Positions 42,869 to 51,978 are shown, counted from the stretch's first letter. The stretch is DNA of 64,000 bases from Burkholderia sp. OK233 (GCF_900230185.1 NZ_OCSR01000001.1:5146001-5210000), one strand, 5' to 3'. Made by a program: numbers and translations. Notes: a model not told the origin generated them from the letters alone.

Positions 42869-43986
42869 ATGAGTTTATCCAGACTTTGTCGTTAGGCGGT
42901 ACCGGCCCCAGCATCGCGATCAAGGACACGATCGATATCGCCGGCTACGCGACCACGGCGGCGAGCCGCGCGTTGGCCGACGCACCACCCGCGCAACAGC
43001 ACGCGGAAGTCGTGGAGCGCTTGCTCGATGCCGGCTGGCACATCGTCGGCAAAGCAAATATGCACGAACTGGCGTTCGGCATGACGGGTATCAACGATTA
43101 CACCGGCACGCCGCAAAATCCTCAGGACGCCTCGCGTATTCCTGGCGGTTCGTCGAGTGGCTCGGCGGCGGCGGTTGGTTTGAAGCTTGCGGATGCCGCG
43201 TTAGGCACGGACACCGGTGGTTCGATTCGCGGCCCCGCTGCGTGTTGCGGCGTAATCGGTTTGAAGCCGACTTTCGGGCGCGTCTCGCGGCGCGGCGTCG
43301 CACCGCGTGAATCGACGCTCGATTGCGTCGGGCCGTTCGCGCGCGAGATGCAGATGATCGTTGCCGCGATGCAGGCGATCACCGCCGACTTCGACACACA
43401 TGCAGCCCAAGTGGCACGAAGCGGCCCATGGAACGTCGGTATCGTGCAGGTCGACGCAGCGCCGGAAATCCTCAAAGCCGTCACGCGCGCCGCGGACCAG
43501 GCCGATTGCACCGCTCGCACGCTGGAACTTGCAGGGCTTGCCGCCGCCTTCGAGGCGGGTCTCGCGATCATCAACGTAGAAACCTTTCATACGTTCGGCC
43601 ATCTCGTGGCAAGCGGCAAGCTCGGTGCCGATCTCGACACACGGCTGCGCGCCGCTGCGAATACAACCGCTGCGCAATGCGAGGCGGCGGAGTCGGTACG
43701 TCGGCAATTCACAGCCGCTGTCGATCACGCGCTTGAAAGCGTCGATGTATTGATTCTGCCAACCCTGCCCGCGCTGCCGATCACACTCGATGAGGCACGC
43801 GGCGGCACCTCCGTCATCGCCATGTCGTCGTTGATCCGGCCGTTCAATCTGAGCGGCCATCCGGCACTGAGCTTGCCCATGCCTATCGATGGCTCGCCAC
43901 TCAAGGCGGGCTTGCAGATCATCGGACGCAAAGAAGCGGATGAACAGGTGTGCGCGATTGCGGCGCGATTTGAAGCCGCGATTTGA
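42865..43986 (+). CDS. iacH: Amidase IacH
   Basis: A 373-residue amidase-signature enzyme. The Ser-cisSer-Lys triad is present: Lys in SIAIKDTIDI, the cis-Ser in PGGSSSGSAAAV and the nucleophilic Ser in LGTDTGGSIRGPA. It is shorter than typical amidases (about 450-480 residues) at the N-terminus, where the Lys lies within the first 25 residues. The ATG overlaps the iacI stop. It probably opens or cleaves an amide in an oxidised IAA intermediate. Confidence 0.92.
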   Translation: MNEFIQTLSLGGTGPSIAIKDTIDIAGYATTAASRALADAPPAQQHAEVVERLLDAGWHIVGKANMHELAFGMTGINDYTGTPQNPQDASRIPGGSSSGSAAAVGLKLADAALGTDTGGSIRGPAACCGVIGLKPTFGRVSRRGVAPRESTLDCVGPFAREMQMIVAAMQAITADFDTHAAQVARSGPWNVGIVQVDAAPEILKAVTRAADQADCTARTLELAGLAAAFEAGLAIINVETFHTFGHLVASGKLGADLDTRLRAAANTTAAQCEAAESVRRQFTAAVDHALESVDVLILPTLPALPITLDEARGGTSVIAMSSLIRPFNLSGHPALSLPMPIDGSPLKAGLQIIGRKEADEQVCAIAARFEAAI

Positions 43987-44014
43987 AGCCGCTCTTCTCA
44001 CGGAGTAAAAAGCA

Positions 44015-44758
44015 ATGCAGAAAAGAGTCGTACTCGTCACCGGCGCCGCGCGTGGTCTTGGCGCCGCGATTGCCACACGCTTTCATGCAGCGGGTTATGC
44101 GGTCGCCATCGGCGACATCGCGTTCGATGCCGCACAGGCCCTCGCCCGCGATCTGAGCGCAGACGGTTCGAGCGCCTTCGCACTGAATCTCGACGTCACC
44201 TCGAAGAGCGCATTCGAATCCGCACGCGATGCGATCCTGCAACGCTGGGGACACATCGACGCGTTGATCAACAACGCGGGCGCATCCAAGGTCGTATCCG
44301 TGATGGAGATCACCGCCGAGCAATTCGATCAGGTGATCAACGTGAATCTGCGCAGTGTGCTGTTCGGCTGCCAGGTGTTCGGCCAGCATTTCGCCGACGC
44401 CGGCGCGGGCCGCATCGTCAATATCGCCTCGCTGGCGGGACAGAACGGCGGATCGGCCACCGGCGCCCACTATGCGGCAGCCAAAGGCGGCGTGATCACG
44501 TTGACCAAGGTGTTCGCGCGCGACCTCGGTGCCACGGGCGTGACCGTCAACGCAATTTCGCCTGGGCCGATGGATCTGCCGATCGTGCACGAGAGCGTTG
44601 CGGCCGACAAGCTGAAGGCGGTGATCGCCAACATTCCGGCGGGACGTCTGGGCTCAGCGGACTATGTTGCGGATGTCGCGGTGATGCTGGCCGCTGAGAA
44701 CGCTTACTTTGCAAACGGCGCGTGCTGGGATGTGAACGGTGGCTTGTTCATGCGCTAA
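44015..44758 (+). CDS. iacE: Short-chain dehydrogenase IacE
   Basis: A 247-residue classical SDR: VVLVTGAARGLGAAIATRFH (TGxxxGxG), NNAGA, IASLAGQNGG with the catalytic Ser, and YAAAKGG (YxxxK). GDIAFD after strand two carries an acidic residue that favours NAD. IacE acts early in IAA breakdown, on the product of IacA. GGAGT lies upstream of the ATG, and the gene closes the iacA-iacE operon. Confidence 0.92.
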   Translation: MQKRVVLVTGAARGLGAAIATRFHAAGYAVAIGDIAFDAAQALARDLSADGSSAFALNLDVTSKSAFESARDAILQRWGHIDALINNAGASKVVSVMEITAEQFDQVINVNLRSVLFGCQVFGQHFADAGAGRIVNIASLAGQNGGSATGAHYAAAKGGVITLTKVFARDLGATGVTVNAISPGPMDLPIVHESVAADKLKAVIANIPAGRLGSADYVADVAVMLAAENAYFANGACWDVNGGLFMR

Positions 44759-44829
44759 ATGCCCGACGCGTTCGCCGTGAGTTGCATTCGCGGCATGCGC
44801 CAACGTCCACGCGCACACAGTGGTGTGCC

Positions 44830-45492
44830 TCAGCGAGGCGCACCGCTCGCGGCCGCCTCCTGCTCCCACACCGCCATCACGTCGCGCACCAGCATCGCGA
44901 TGGACGCCGCGCCGAGCTTGTCCTTGATGCTCGCACGATGCACGTCGACGGTCTTCACGCTGATCGACAGATCGGAGGCGATACGCTTGCTGCCCTTGCC
45001 ATCGATTACACCGCGTAGCACCTCTTTCTCGCGTGCCGTCAGCGACGCAAGGCGTTTGCGCAACTCGCGCTGCTTCTGATCGGCGGCATGACGTTGTGCT
45101 GCCAGTTTCAACGCACGCTGCACGCGATCGAGCATCTGCTGCGAGTTATACGGTTTCTCGACGAAATCGATCGCGCCATTCTGCAACGCGCGCACCGACA
45201 TGGGAATGTCGCCATGACCACTGACGAAAATGATCGGCAGCGTCGCGCCTTGACGGTTCAACTCCGCTTGCACGTCGAAACCGCTTTGCTCCGGCATGCG
45301 GACATCGAGCACGAGACATGCGGGCACGCTGGGATCAAAAGCGCTGAGAAATTCCTTGGCATTGGCGAAGCCCGCCGACTTCACGCCGACCGATTCGAGC
45401 AGCCATGCGAGCGACGTACGCATGCCGTTGTCGTCGTCGACGATGTAGACGATCGGTGCGAGAGACGGAATGGACTGAGGCGGCTGGGACAT
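44830..45492 (-). CDS. FixJ/LuxR-type response regulator
   Basis: A 220-residue two-domain response regulator. Receiver: acidic pocket VYIVDDDN (Asp19-21), phosphoacceptor Asp63 (LVLDVRMPEQSGFDV), and VEKPYNSQQM with the conserved Lys. Output: LuxR-type HTH LTAREKEVLRGVIDGKGSKR followed by IASDLSISVKTVDVHRASIK. It is orphaned from its kinase by the 4.3-kb iacA-E operon, yet the kinase at 38974 is the only one nearby and has the matching FixL-like form. It diverges from iacG. Confidence 0.92.
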   Translation of the reverse strand: MSQPPQSIPSLAPIVYIVDDDNGMRTSLAWLLESVGVKSAGFANAKEFLSAFDPSVPACLVLDVRMPEQSGFDVQAELNRQGATLPIIFVSGHGDIPMSVRALQNGAIDFVEKPYNSQQMLDRVQRALKLAAQRHAADQKQRELRKRLASLTAREKEVLRGVIDGKGSKRIASDLSISVKTVDVHRASIKDKLGAASIAMLVRDVMAVWEQEAAASGAPR

Positions 45493-45633
45493 GGAGTCGA
45501 TGGAACAGTTCGGGGAGTGTGCAATTCGAAGCGTCTTGCGGGCTCATGATAACCAGTGGAAAAAGCGCTGCAAAGCGATAGTTACCCTGTGGCGCTGATT
45601 AAAGTCGCTCATGCGCGCACCGTGCGGCCACGC

Positions 45634-45664
45634 ATTGGGGAAACCTTTAGACGGATTGGGAAAC
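45634..45664. promoter_or_regulatory. Direct repeat in the response-regulator-iacG promoter
   Basis: ATTGGGGAAAC (45634-45644) and ATTGGGAAAC (45655-45664) start 21 bases apart, two helical turns. TTTAGAC lies between them (45646-45652), and the right copy continues into AAACACGT, a word also found beside the iacA-side repeat. Confidence 0.5.
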
Positions 45665-45760
45665 ACGTGTCCACGCGCACCGCTTGCGCTGATTTTTTTC
45701 CGAGCGCGGATTGATTACGCTTGAATCCAGACCGCTACCGTGCCCAGAGGAACCCAGAAC

Positions 45761-46309
45761 ATGAAGCCGAACCCACAAGCGACGCAATCGACTCCCGTCG
45801 CTGACGCCGATCTGGCAGCAAAACAGCAATTCCGTCAGGCCATGGCGCATCTGTCCGCGGCCGTGAACGTCATCACGACCGCCGGCCCGCATGGACGGTG
45901 CGGCGTCACCGCGAGCGCGGTGTGCTCCGTCACCGATACGCCGCCCACGCTGCTCGTCTGCCTGAACCGCTCGAGTGCCATGCACGCCACCTTCGAAGGC
46001 AACCGGCACGTTTGCATCAATGTACTGCCTGGCGAGCACGAATTGCTTGCGCGTCACTTCGCCGGCATGACGCAGGTGCCGATGGAAGAACGCTTTGGCT
46101 GGCCGATCTGGGACGACGGCACGCACGGCGTGCCGGTGTTGCGAGACGCGCTCGCGAGTCTGCAGGGCGAGATCGTCGATCTGAAGGAAGTGGGCTCGCA
46201 CTCAGTGATGTTCGTCAAAATCACCTGCATCAGCGTGCGCACGGACGGTGATGGGTTGATCTATTTCGATCGCAATTTCCATCGTATCAAGCGCTCGGCA
46301 TCGCATTGA
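45761..46309 (+). CDS. iacG: Flavin reductase IacG
   Basis: A 182-residue flavin reductase of the HpaC/flavin_Reduct family: FRQAMAHLSAAVNVITTAGP, GVTASAVCSVTDTPPTLLVC, NRSSAMHATFEGNRHVCINV and a C-terminal GLIYFDRNFHRI. It supplies reduced flavin to the monooxygenase IacA. AGAGGAA lies 8 bases upstream of the ATG at 45761; a seven-residue longer start at 45740 is less likely. It diverges from the response regulator and converges with a LysR gene. Confidence 0.92.
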   Translation: MKPNPQATQSTPVADADLAAKQQFRQAMAHLSAAVNVITTAGPHGRCGVTASAVCSVTDTPPTLLVCLNRSSAMHATFEGNRHVCINVLPGEHELLARHFAGMTQVPMEERFGWPIWDDGTHGVPVLRDALASLQGEIVDLKEVGSHSVMFVKITCISVRTDGDGLIYFDRNFHRIKRSASH

Positions 46310-46353
46310 TGCACGAGAGTAGCCATTGAATTCAGCCGCGGCGCGTGACCCGC

Positions 46354-47286
46354 TCAAATCACGCCCGCGCTATCAGTATCGAACTGAAACTGCGGCATAG
46401 CCGCGACGGCTTCAACGAAACAGTCGATCAGATAATCGCAGGCCGACGTATTCAATGCGTCACGCCGCGAGATGATACCGACCGACACGCGCGGCAATGG
46501 TTCACGCACCGGAACTGAAACGAGCCGCTCGCGAATCCAGTCGTTTTCCAGAAAACTCTTCGGACAGCACGACAGCAGATTGCTGCTCACCGTCAGCGAA
46601 AAACTCGCGCTGAACGAACTGCACTCCACCACCACGTTCGGCGCGGTCGCCCCATGCCGCACGAAAAAATCCTGAAGCGACTGACCGATGCTTTCAGGCG
46701 TGGTGTTCAGCATCCATTCGGCACCTTCCAGTTCCGCGATCGATTCGGCATTCGCCAACGGGTGCCCTTTGCGCGCGGAAATGATCAACTCGCCTTCGAG
46801 CAACGAGCGGAACACGAATTCGGGCGCGAGCTTCTTTTCATCGACGATCGCGATCACGAAATCGAGCGAGCCATCGCGCAGCCTCGCCAATGCCGCTGTC
46901 AGGAAGCCCTCCTGAACCGAGAGCCGCGTCTTCGGCATGCGTTGCCGGAACGAGTGAATGGCGCGTGACAGAAATTTCAGCGACACCAGCGGCGTGACCG
47001 CACACGACACCGTCCCGCCCGCCTGACCGGATAGATGGACCACGTCGTCTTTCGCGTGCTGCATCTCCGCAAGGATGAGCCTCGCGCGCGCACACACGGC
47101 CTGGCCGAACTGCGTGAGTTGCGCGCCACGCGCGCTGCGCGACACCAGCGGCACGCCCAACTCCTGTTCGAGCTCACGGATCGCCTTGGTCAACGCGGGC
47201 TGGGACAGACACACCGTTTTGGCCGCGGCGCGAATGCTGCCGTGCTGGGCAATCGCCACTAAAGCGCGCAACTGGTTGTATTTCAC
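46354..47286 (-). CDS. LysR family transcriptional regulator
   Basis: A 310-residue LysR-type protein: YNQLRALVAIAQHGSIRAAA, CLSQPALTKAIRELEQELGV, VSRSARGAQLTQFGQ. The arrangement 'SQPALTKAI' is typical of CynR/AbgR-like members. It diverges from an MHS transporter/amidase unit at 47651, with a symmetric GATAAC-N5-GTTATC site between them, and probably controls that unit. Confidence 0.92.
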   Translation of the reverse strand: MKYNQLRALVAIAQHGSIRAAAKTVCLSQPALTKAIRELEQELGVPLVSRSARGAQLTQFGQAVCARARLILAEMQHAKDDVVHLSGQAGGTVSCAVTPLVSLKFLSRAIHSFRQRMPKTRLSVQEGFLTAALARLRDGSLDFVIAIVDEKKLAPEFVFRSLLEGELIISARKGHPLANAESIAELEGAEWMLNTTPESIGQSLQDFFVRHGATAPNVVVECSSFSASFSLTVSSNLLSCCPKSFLENDWIRERLVSVPVREPLPRVSVGIISRRDALNTSACDYLIDCFVEAVAAMPQFQFDTDSAGVI

Positions 47287-47466
47287 GGGTTAGAGCGGTC
47301 GGATGAACCGTTGGAGAAGGAGGAATCACAGTCGGCATCAACCTGCGGCTGACGGCTCAAATCGATGGTACACCGCGAGAAAGGCCCCGGCCATGCTCCC
47401 AAATACCCATTGCCGTGCGGCCCGCATGAGCCCCGCTTCAGCCCGAACCCCAGCCCGGCCGGGCGC

Positions 47467-47483
47467 GATAACCCAGCGTTATC
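47467..47483. promoter_or_regulatory. LysR-type operator GATAAC-N5-GTTATC
   Basis: GATAAC (47467-47472) and GTTATC (47478-47483) form a perfect interrupted palindrome of LysR-operator size in the 364-base divergent region. It is about 180 bases from each flanking start. Confidence 0.65.
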
Positions 47484-47552
47484 ACAATAAGAAAAAGCAA
47501 ATCCAGTACGCTTTTTTGACTCCCTAGACTTTTCCTGTCGTCGTCATTGATG

Positions 47553-47614
47553 GCGCTCTGCTCGATCAGAGCGCTCGAACCGATATTGAAGCGCACTCGA
47601 AACGATATCGAAGC
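47553..47614. promoter_or_regulatory. Hairpin plus direct repeat before the MHS/amidase unit
   Basis: GCGCTCTG and CAGAGCGC form a perfect 8-bp stem (47553-47574). It is followed by two 17-base direct repeats, CGAACCGATATTGAAGC (47576) and CGAAACGATATCGAAGC (47598), differing at 2 positions and spaced 22 bases. They lie 35-100 bases before the transporter ATG, where leader RNA or an operator would be. Confidence 0.45.
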
Positions 47615-47650
47615 ATCACGGATTGATTCACCTTCAGAGGGATCCCGTTC

Positions 47651-48964
47651 ATGAAGTCACCTTCACTCAGTTCAACGCTCAACGATGTCAGTCAAAGCGC
47701 GAGGCATGGCGCATCGACTCGCGGGCTGATCGTCGCGACGACGATCGGCAATGCGTTCGAGTTCTTCGATCTCACCGTCTACAGCTTCTTTGCCGTGCTG
47801 CTTGGCAAGCTGTTCTTCCCACTCGCTTCGTCGCAACAGCAACTCCTGCTCTCGGTCGGCACGTTCGGTATCGGCTTTATCGCGCGGCCGCTCGGCGGTG
47901 TGCTGTTCGGGGTGCTGGCGGACCGCTTCGGCCGCATCGCCGCGATGAATCTCACGCTCGTGACGATGGCGGTCGGCACTGGCCTGATTGGCGTGATGCC
48001 CACCTATGCACAAATCGGCATCGCCGCGCCGCTTGCGATTGTCGCCGCGCGCTTGCTGCAGGGTTTTTCCGCCGGCGGCGAAGTCGGCGTCGCAACCACG
48101 CTGCTCGCGGAACGCGCCTCTTCAGCGCGGCGTGGTTACATCACGAGTTGGCAGTTCGCGAGCCAGGGTGCGGCGGCGCTGGCCGGCTCGCTGGTGGGCT
48201 TTCTACTGTCGCACTACCTCGACAAGGCTTCGCTCGAAGCCTGGGGATGGCGCATTCCTTTCCTGGCGGGCGTGTTGATCGCGCCTCTCGGCCTTTATCT
48301 GCGTTCGCGACTGGGCGGCGAAGCGGACGCGCCTGCCGACTCAGCGTCCGATTCCGCCGGCGTGCTGAAGACTGTTCTGCAACGCGACTGGCGCCTCATC
48401 CTGGTGGCCCTTTTTCTGGTGGTCGGCGGCACGTCGGCGCATTTCATCGTGATCTACTACATGTCGACTTATGCGATCAAGGTGCTGCATCTGCCGATGG
48501 ATGCCGCGCTCTGGTGCGGGATTCTCGCAGGCGCGGTGATGTTGGTGATGTCTCCGGTGGGCGGCATCTGGTCCGACACGTTCGGCCGCAAACGCGTCGC
48601 CTTTATCTCGCGCGTGCTGCTGACCGTGCTCATTCTGCCGGGCTTCTACCTGATCCAGCATTCGCCTTCGATCAGCACTTTATATCTGGTGATCTGTGCG
48701 CTCGCAGCGCTGCACTCCATCAACGCAGGCGCGACCGGCTCGATGTTGCCGGAGATGTTCCCGTGCGGCACGCGTGCAACCGGGCTTTCCATTGCCTATG
48801 CAGCCGGCGTGTCGATCTTCGGTGGCTTTGCGCAATTTATCGTGACGTGGCTGATTCAGGCGACCGGGAGTCCGGCCGCGCCGGCCTGGTACGTGATCGT
48901 TTGCGGGGTGCTCTCGCTGGTCGCGCTCCTGTTCGTGGTCGACCGCACACGTCAGGATATCTAG
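47651..48964 (+). CDS. MHS-family MFS transporter
   Basis: A 437-residue 12-helix symporter: GLIVATTIGNAFEFFDLTVY, loop LADRFGRIAAMN, LQGFSAGGEVGVATTLLAER. The Phe-Phe-Asp in place of Trp-Tyr-Asp in helix 1 distinguishes it from the other two MHS proteins here. AGAGGGA lies 8 bases before the ATG. It precedes an amidase gene by 45 bases and probably imports the amide substrate or its acid product. Confidence 0.92.
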   Translation: MKSPSLSSTLNDVSQSARHGASTRGLIVATTIGNAFEFFDLTVYSFFAVLLGKLFFPLASSQQQLLLSVGTFGIGFIARPLGGVLFGVLADRFGRIAAMNLTLVTMAVGTGLIGVMPTYAQIGIAAPLAIVAARLLQGFSAGGEVGVATTLLAERASSARRGYITSWQFASQGAAALAGSLVGFLLSHYLDKASLEAWGWRIPFLAGVLIAPLGLYLRSRLGGEADAPADSASDSAGVLKTVLQRDWRLILVALFLVVGGTSAHFIVIYYMSTYAIKVLHLPMDAALWCGILAGAVMLVMSPVGGIWSDTFGRKRVAFISRVLLTVLILPGFYLIQHSPSISTLYLVICALAALHSINAGATGSMLPEMFPCGTRATGLSIAYAAGVSIFGGFAQFIVTWLIQATGSPAAPAWYVIVCGVLSLVALLFVVDRTRQDI

Positions 48965-49009
48965 GCCGCCACACACGCTTCATTCACTCTCCAATACCGC
49001 GAAATTCTC

Positions 49010-50473
49010 ATGTCAGACACTCTTCATGCCGATACACCGCTCGCTGCGAGCGGCGATCTTTGCGACCTGTCCGCCCTCACATTGCTCGATCTGCAGCGCA
49101 GGAAGGAAGTGAGCGCCGTCGACATTCTGAATGCCCACCTCTCACGAATCGAAGCCGTCAATCCGCAAGTCAACGCACTGGTGACGATCGCCGACGATTC
49201 CGCCTTGCGCAACCGTGCTGCCGAAATCGATGCGCAATGGGCGCGTGGCGTCTGGCAAGGTCCCCTGCATGGCTTGCCCGTTTCGCAGAAGGACCTGACG
49301 GCGACGCGCGGCGTGCGCACCACGTTCGGCTCAAAGGCCTTCGAACATCACGTGCCCGAGCACAGCGCACTGATCGCGCGCCGCTGTGACGCCGCGGGTG
49401 CGCTGATGATCGGCAAATCAAACACCCCTGAATTCGGCTCCGGCTCGCATACGTTCAACGACGTGTTTGGGGTGACACGCAATCCGTGGGACCTGAGCAA
49501 ATCCGCCGGCGGGAGCAGCGGCGGCGCGGCGGCATCCGTTGCGTGCGGGATGAATCCGCTTGCGTGCGGCAGCGACATGGGCGGCTCGCTGCGCAATCCG
49601 GCCGCGTGGAATGCAGTGGTGGGTTTGCGTCCGTCGCCGGGACGCGTGCCGCGCGCGCCGGATTCGAACGGCTGGGCGACGCTCGGTGTCGATGGGCCGA
49701 TGGCGCGCGATGTCGCCGATGCCGCGTTGCTGTTGAGTGCGATTTCCGGGCCTTCAGGCGAAACCGCGACCGAAATCAACGAACCAGGATCGCGCTTCGC
49801 GCAACCGTTGCAGCGCGACTTTCGTGGCACACGCATTGCCATGTCGGTCCAGCTTGCCGGTCTTGCTGTCGATCCCGAGATTCAGCAGGCCGTGCAGGCC
49901 CAGGCCGCCGTGTTCGAGTCGATGGGTTGCGACGTGGAATTCGCCGACCCTGATCTCGGCGATGCCGAGGATGTGTTTCGCATCGAGCGTGCGTGGATGA
50001 TCGGCAGCCTGGTCGATCGGCTCGATGCCGATACCCGCGCACAACTGAAGCCGGAAATCGAAGCGGAGTGCCGCCTGCACCGCTCGTTATCCGCCGCGGA
50101 CCTGGGCGATATGTTCGTGCGCAAGACGGCGTTGTTCGAGCGCATGCGCCGCTTCATGGATAACCACGCGTATTACGTGCTACCCGCCACGCAAATGCTG
50201 CCCTTCGATGCCGGTCTGCGCTGGCCCACTGAATTTATGGGCACGCGCTACGACTCGTATATCGATTGGATGCGCATCTGCTGGTATCTGTCTTCCACTG
50301 AATCGCCGGTGCTCGCTTTGCCATGCGCCCTCAGCGCGTCCGGCTTGCCGATCGGCTTGCAGATCGCCGGACGCTTTCGCGACGACTGGGGGCTGCTGCA
50401 ATTCGGCCACGCCTATGAGGCCGCTGCGGCGCACAGCACGATGCGGCCGCCGCTTATTGCCGGGCGCCATTAA
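49010..50473 (+). CDS. Amidase (amidase signature family)
   Basis: A 487-residue amidase of normal length. The triad lies in LPVSQKDLTATRGV (Lys), SAGGSSGGAAASVACG (cis-Ser) and LACGSDMGGSLRNPAAWN (nucleophile Ser). It follows the MHS transporter in one unit and is near, but not in, the iac operon, with its own LysR regulator. Given the auxin context, a role releasing IAA from an amide such as indole-3-acetamide or an IAA conjugate is possible; other amides cannot be excluded. Confidence 0.9.
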   Translation: MSDTLHADTPLAASGDLCDLSALTLLDLQRRKEVSAVDILNAHLSRIEAVNPQVNALVTIADDSALRNRAAEIDAQWARGVWQGPLHGLPVSQKDLTATRGVRTTFGSKAFEHHVPEHSALIARRCDAAGALMIGKSNTPEFGSGSHTFNDVFGVTRNPWDLSKSAGGSSGGAAASVACGMNPLACGSDMGGSLRNPAAWNAVVGLRPSPGRVPRAPDSNGWATLGVDGPMARDVADAALLLSAISGPSGETATEINEPGSRFAQPLQRDFRGTRIAMSVQLAGLAVDPEIQQAVQAQAAVFESMGCDVEFADPDLGDAEDVFRIERAWMIGSLVDRLDADTRAQLKPEIEAECRLHRSLSAADLGDMFVRKTALFERMRRFMDNHAYYVLPATQMLPFDAGLRWPTEFMGTRYDSYIDWMRICWYLSSTESPVLALPCALSASGLPIGLQIAGRFRDDWGLLQFGHAYEAAAAHSTMRPPLIAGRH

Positions 50474-50605
50474 ACACCGCTAACTCCAAGGTTCTTCCAG
50501 TAGCCGGTTTCGCCGCCGGCTGCTTGCAGGCAAGCAACGCGTGGCTCGCGGGAGCGAACACGTCCGTCACTTTTCGCACTTACTCTAACTTGAGCGTCAG
50601 ACCAC

Positions 50606-51808
50606 ATGAAAAAAACGCTACTGGCGGTATGCCTTGCCGCCCCGCTTCCGGCCGCGGTGCATGCACAGAGTGCCGTCACGCTATACGGCATCATCGATGA
50701 AGGTTTGAGTTATACGAGCAATGCGGCGACGGCCAACGCTAACGGCAGCGTCTCGGGCCATAGCGCGGTTCGTCTGCTGAGCGGCGTGATGCAGCAAAGC
50801 CGCTGGGGTATGCGCGGCGCGGAGGATCTCGGCGGCGGCATGAAAGCGATCTTCATGCTGGAGAACGGTTTTGACGCCAGCACCGGCAAGCTCGGACAGG
50901 GTGGCTTGTTATTTGGCAAGAAGGCCTGGGTAGGTTTGTCGGGTCCGTTCGGCACGGTGACGCTCGGCCGTCAGTACGACACGAACGTCGATATCCTCGG
51001 TCCGTTCGAGGTCGGCGATCAATGGGGTGGTTATATGGCCGCGCATCCCGGCGATCTCGACAACATCAACAACACCAACTCGACGAACAACGCGATCAAG
51101 TTCACCAGCAACACGTATGGTGGGTTGACGGTGGAAGGCATGTATAGCTTGGGCGGCGTCGCGGGCAATTTTTCCCGCAACCGGATCTGGTCGGTGTCGG
51201 CGGGATATGTGAATGGGCCGTTGGCGCTTGGCGTGGGTTATCTCGATGTCGCCAATCCGAATACGTCGTTCTTTGGCAGTACCGGTAGTCCCGCGGCTAC
51301 GGTGAATGGCGTGCCTGGCAGCAATATGGTGTCGCCTGTGTATTCCGGGTATGCGTCGGCGAAATCGCTGCACGTGATCGGTGCCGGGGCGTCGTATCTT
51401 TTCGGGGCGGCGACGTTCGGCGCGACGTATTCGAATACGAGTTTTCGCGATCTCGGGGATCTGTCGTCGGGGCCGAATCCGGCCGGGCTGAGCGGCAACG
51501 CTACGTTGAATAATGCGGAGGTTAATTTCAAGTATCAGATTACGCCTGATTTGCTGTGTGGCGTGGCGTATGACTATACGAAGGGGAGTTCGGTTAAGGG
51601 CATGACGGGGCCGACCTATCAGCAGGTCGCGTCAGGGATCGATTACTTCGTGTCGAAGCGTACCGATGTGTATCTGATTGGGGTTTATCAGAAAGCTTCT
51701 GGGACGGATTCGACTGGGAAGCAGGCCGTTGCCGCCATTAATGGGCCTTCTGCGTCGGCCGATGATAAGCAGGCTGTTGTTCGGATTGGGATGCGGCATA
51801 AGTTCTGA
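50606..51808 (+). CDS. Outer-membrane porin, Gram-negative OmpC-like
   Basis: A 400-residue porin. Signal peptide is about residues 1-21 (MKKTLLAVCLAAPLPAAVHA); the mature protein starts QSAVTLYGIIDEGLSYTSN, the usual opening of Burkholderia trimeric porins. Alternating beta-strand patterns continue to the C-terminal VVRIGMRHKF, ending in the Phe needed for outer-membrane assembly. It lies 132 bases after the amidase in the same direction and could be co-expressed to admit substrate. A palindrome follows its stop. Confidence 0.93.
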   Translation: MKKTLLAVCLAAPLPAAVHAQSAVTLYGIIDEGLSYTSNAATANANGSVSGHSAVRLLSGVMQQSRWGMRGAEDLGGGMKAIFMLENGFDASTGKLGQGGLLFGKKAWVGLSGPFGTVTLGRQYDTNVDILGPFEVGDQWGGYMAAHPGDLDNINNTNSTNNAIKFTSNTYGGLTVEGMYSLGGVAGNFSRNRIWSVSAGYVNGPLALGVGYLDVANPNTSFFGSTGSPAATVNGVPGSNMVSPVYSGYASAKSLHVIGAGASYLFGAATFGATYSNTSFRDLGDLSSGPNPAGLSGNATLNNAEVNFKYQITPDLLCGVAYDYTKGSSVKGMTGPTYQQVASGIDYFVSKRTDVYLIGVYQKASGTDSTGKQAVAAINGPSASADDKQAVVRIGMRHKF

Positions 51809-51880
51809 TTTTTTCTTTTTCCTATGAGGGGTTTTGTTTTTCTGGTTGCCTGGGGCGTTGGGCTTTGCTTGATTTTGATT

Positions 51881-51978
51881 GCCTGCGCGGCGCTTTTGTC
51901 AGGGTTCTTATGGCGTTGGCCTTTCCTTGTTTTGTTAGTGGTCTATTAGCGTTGCCCCTGTGCGGGGCGGCACCTACT
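51881..51978. repeat. Left arm of a large palindromic repeat, broken by the insertion sequence
   Basis: These 98 bases are the reverse complement of 53268-53365 with only 3 mismatches. The arm stops exactly at the CT core where the IS begins. Before the insertion it would have continued with 53245-53253 to give a 107-base arm. Confidence 0.9.
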
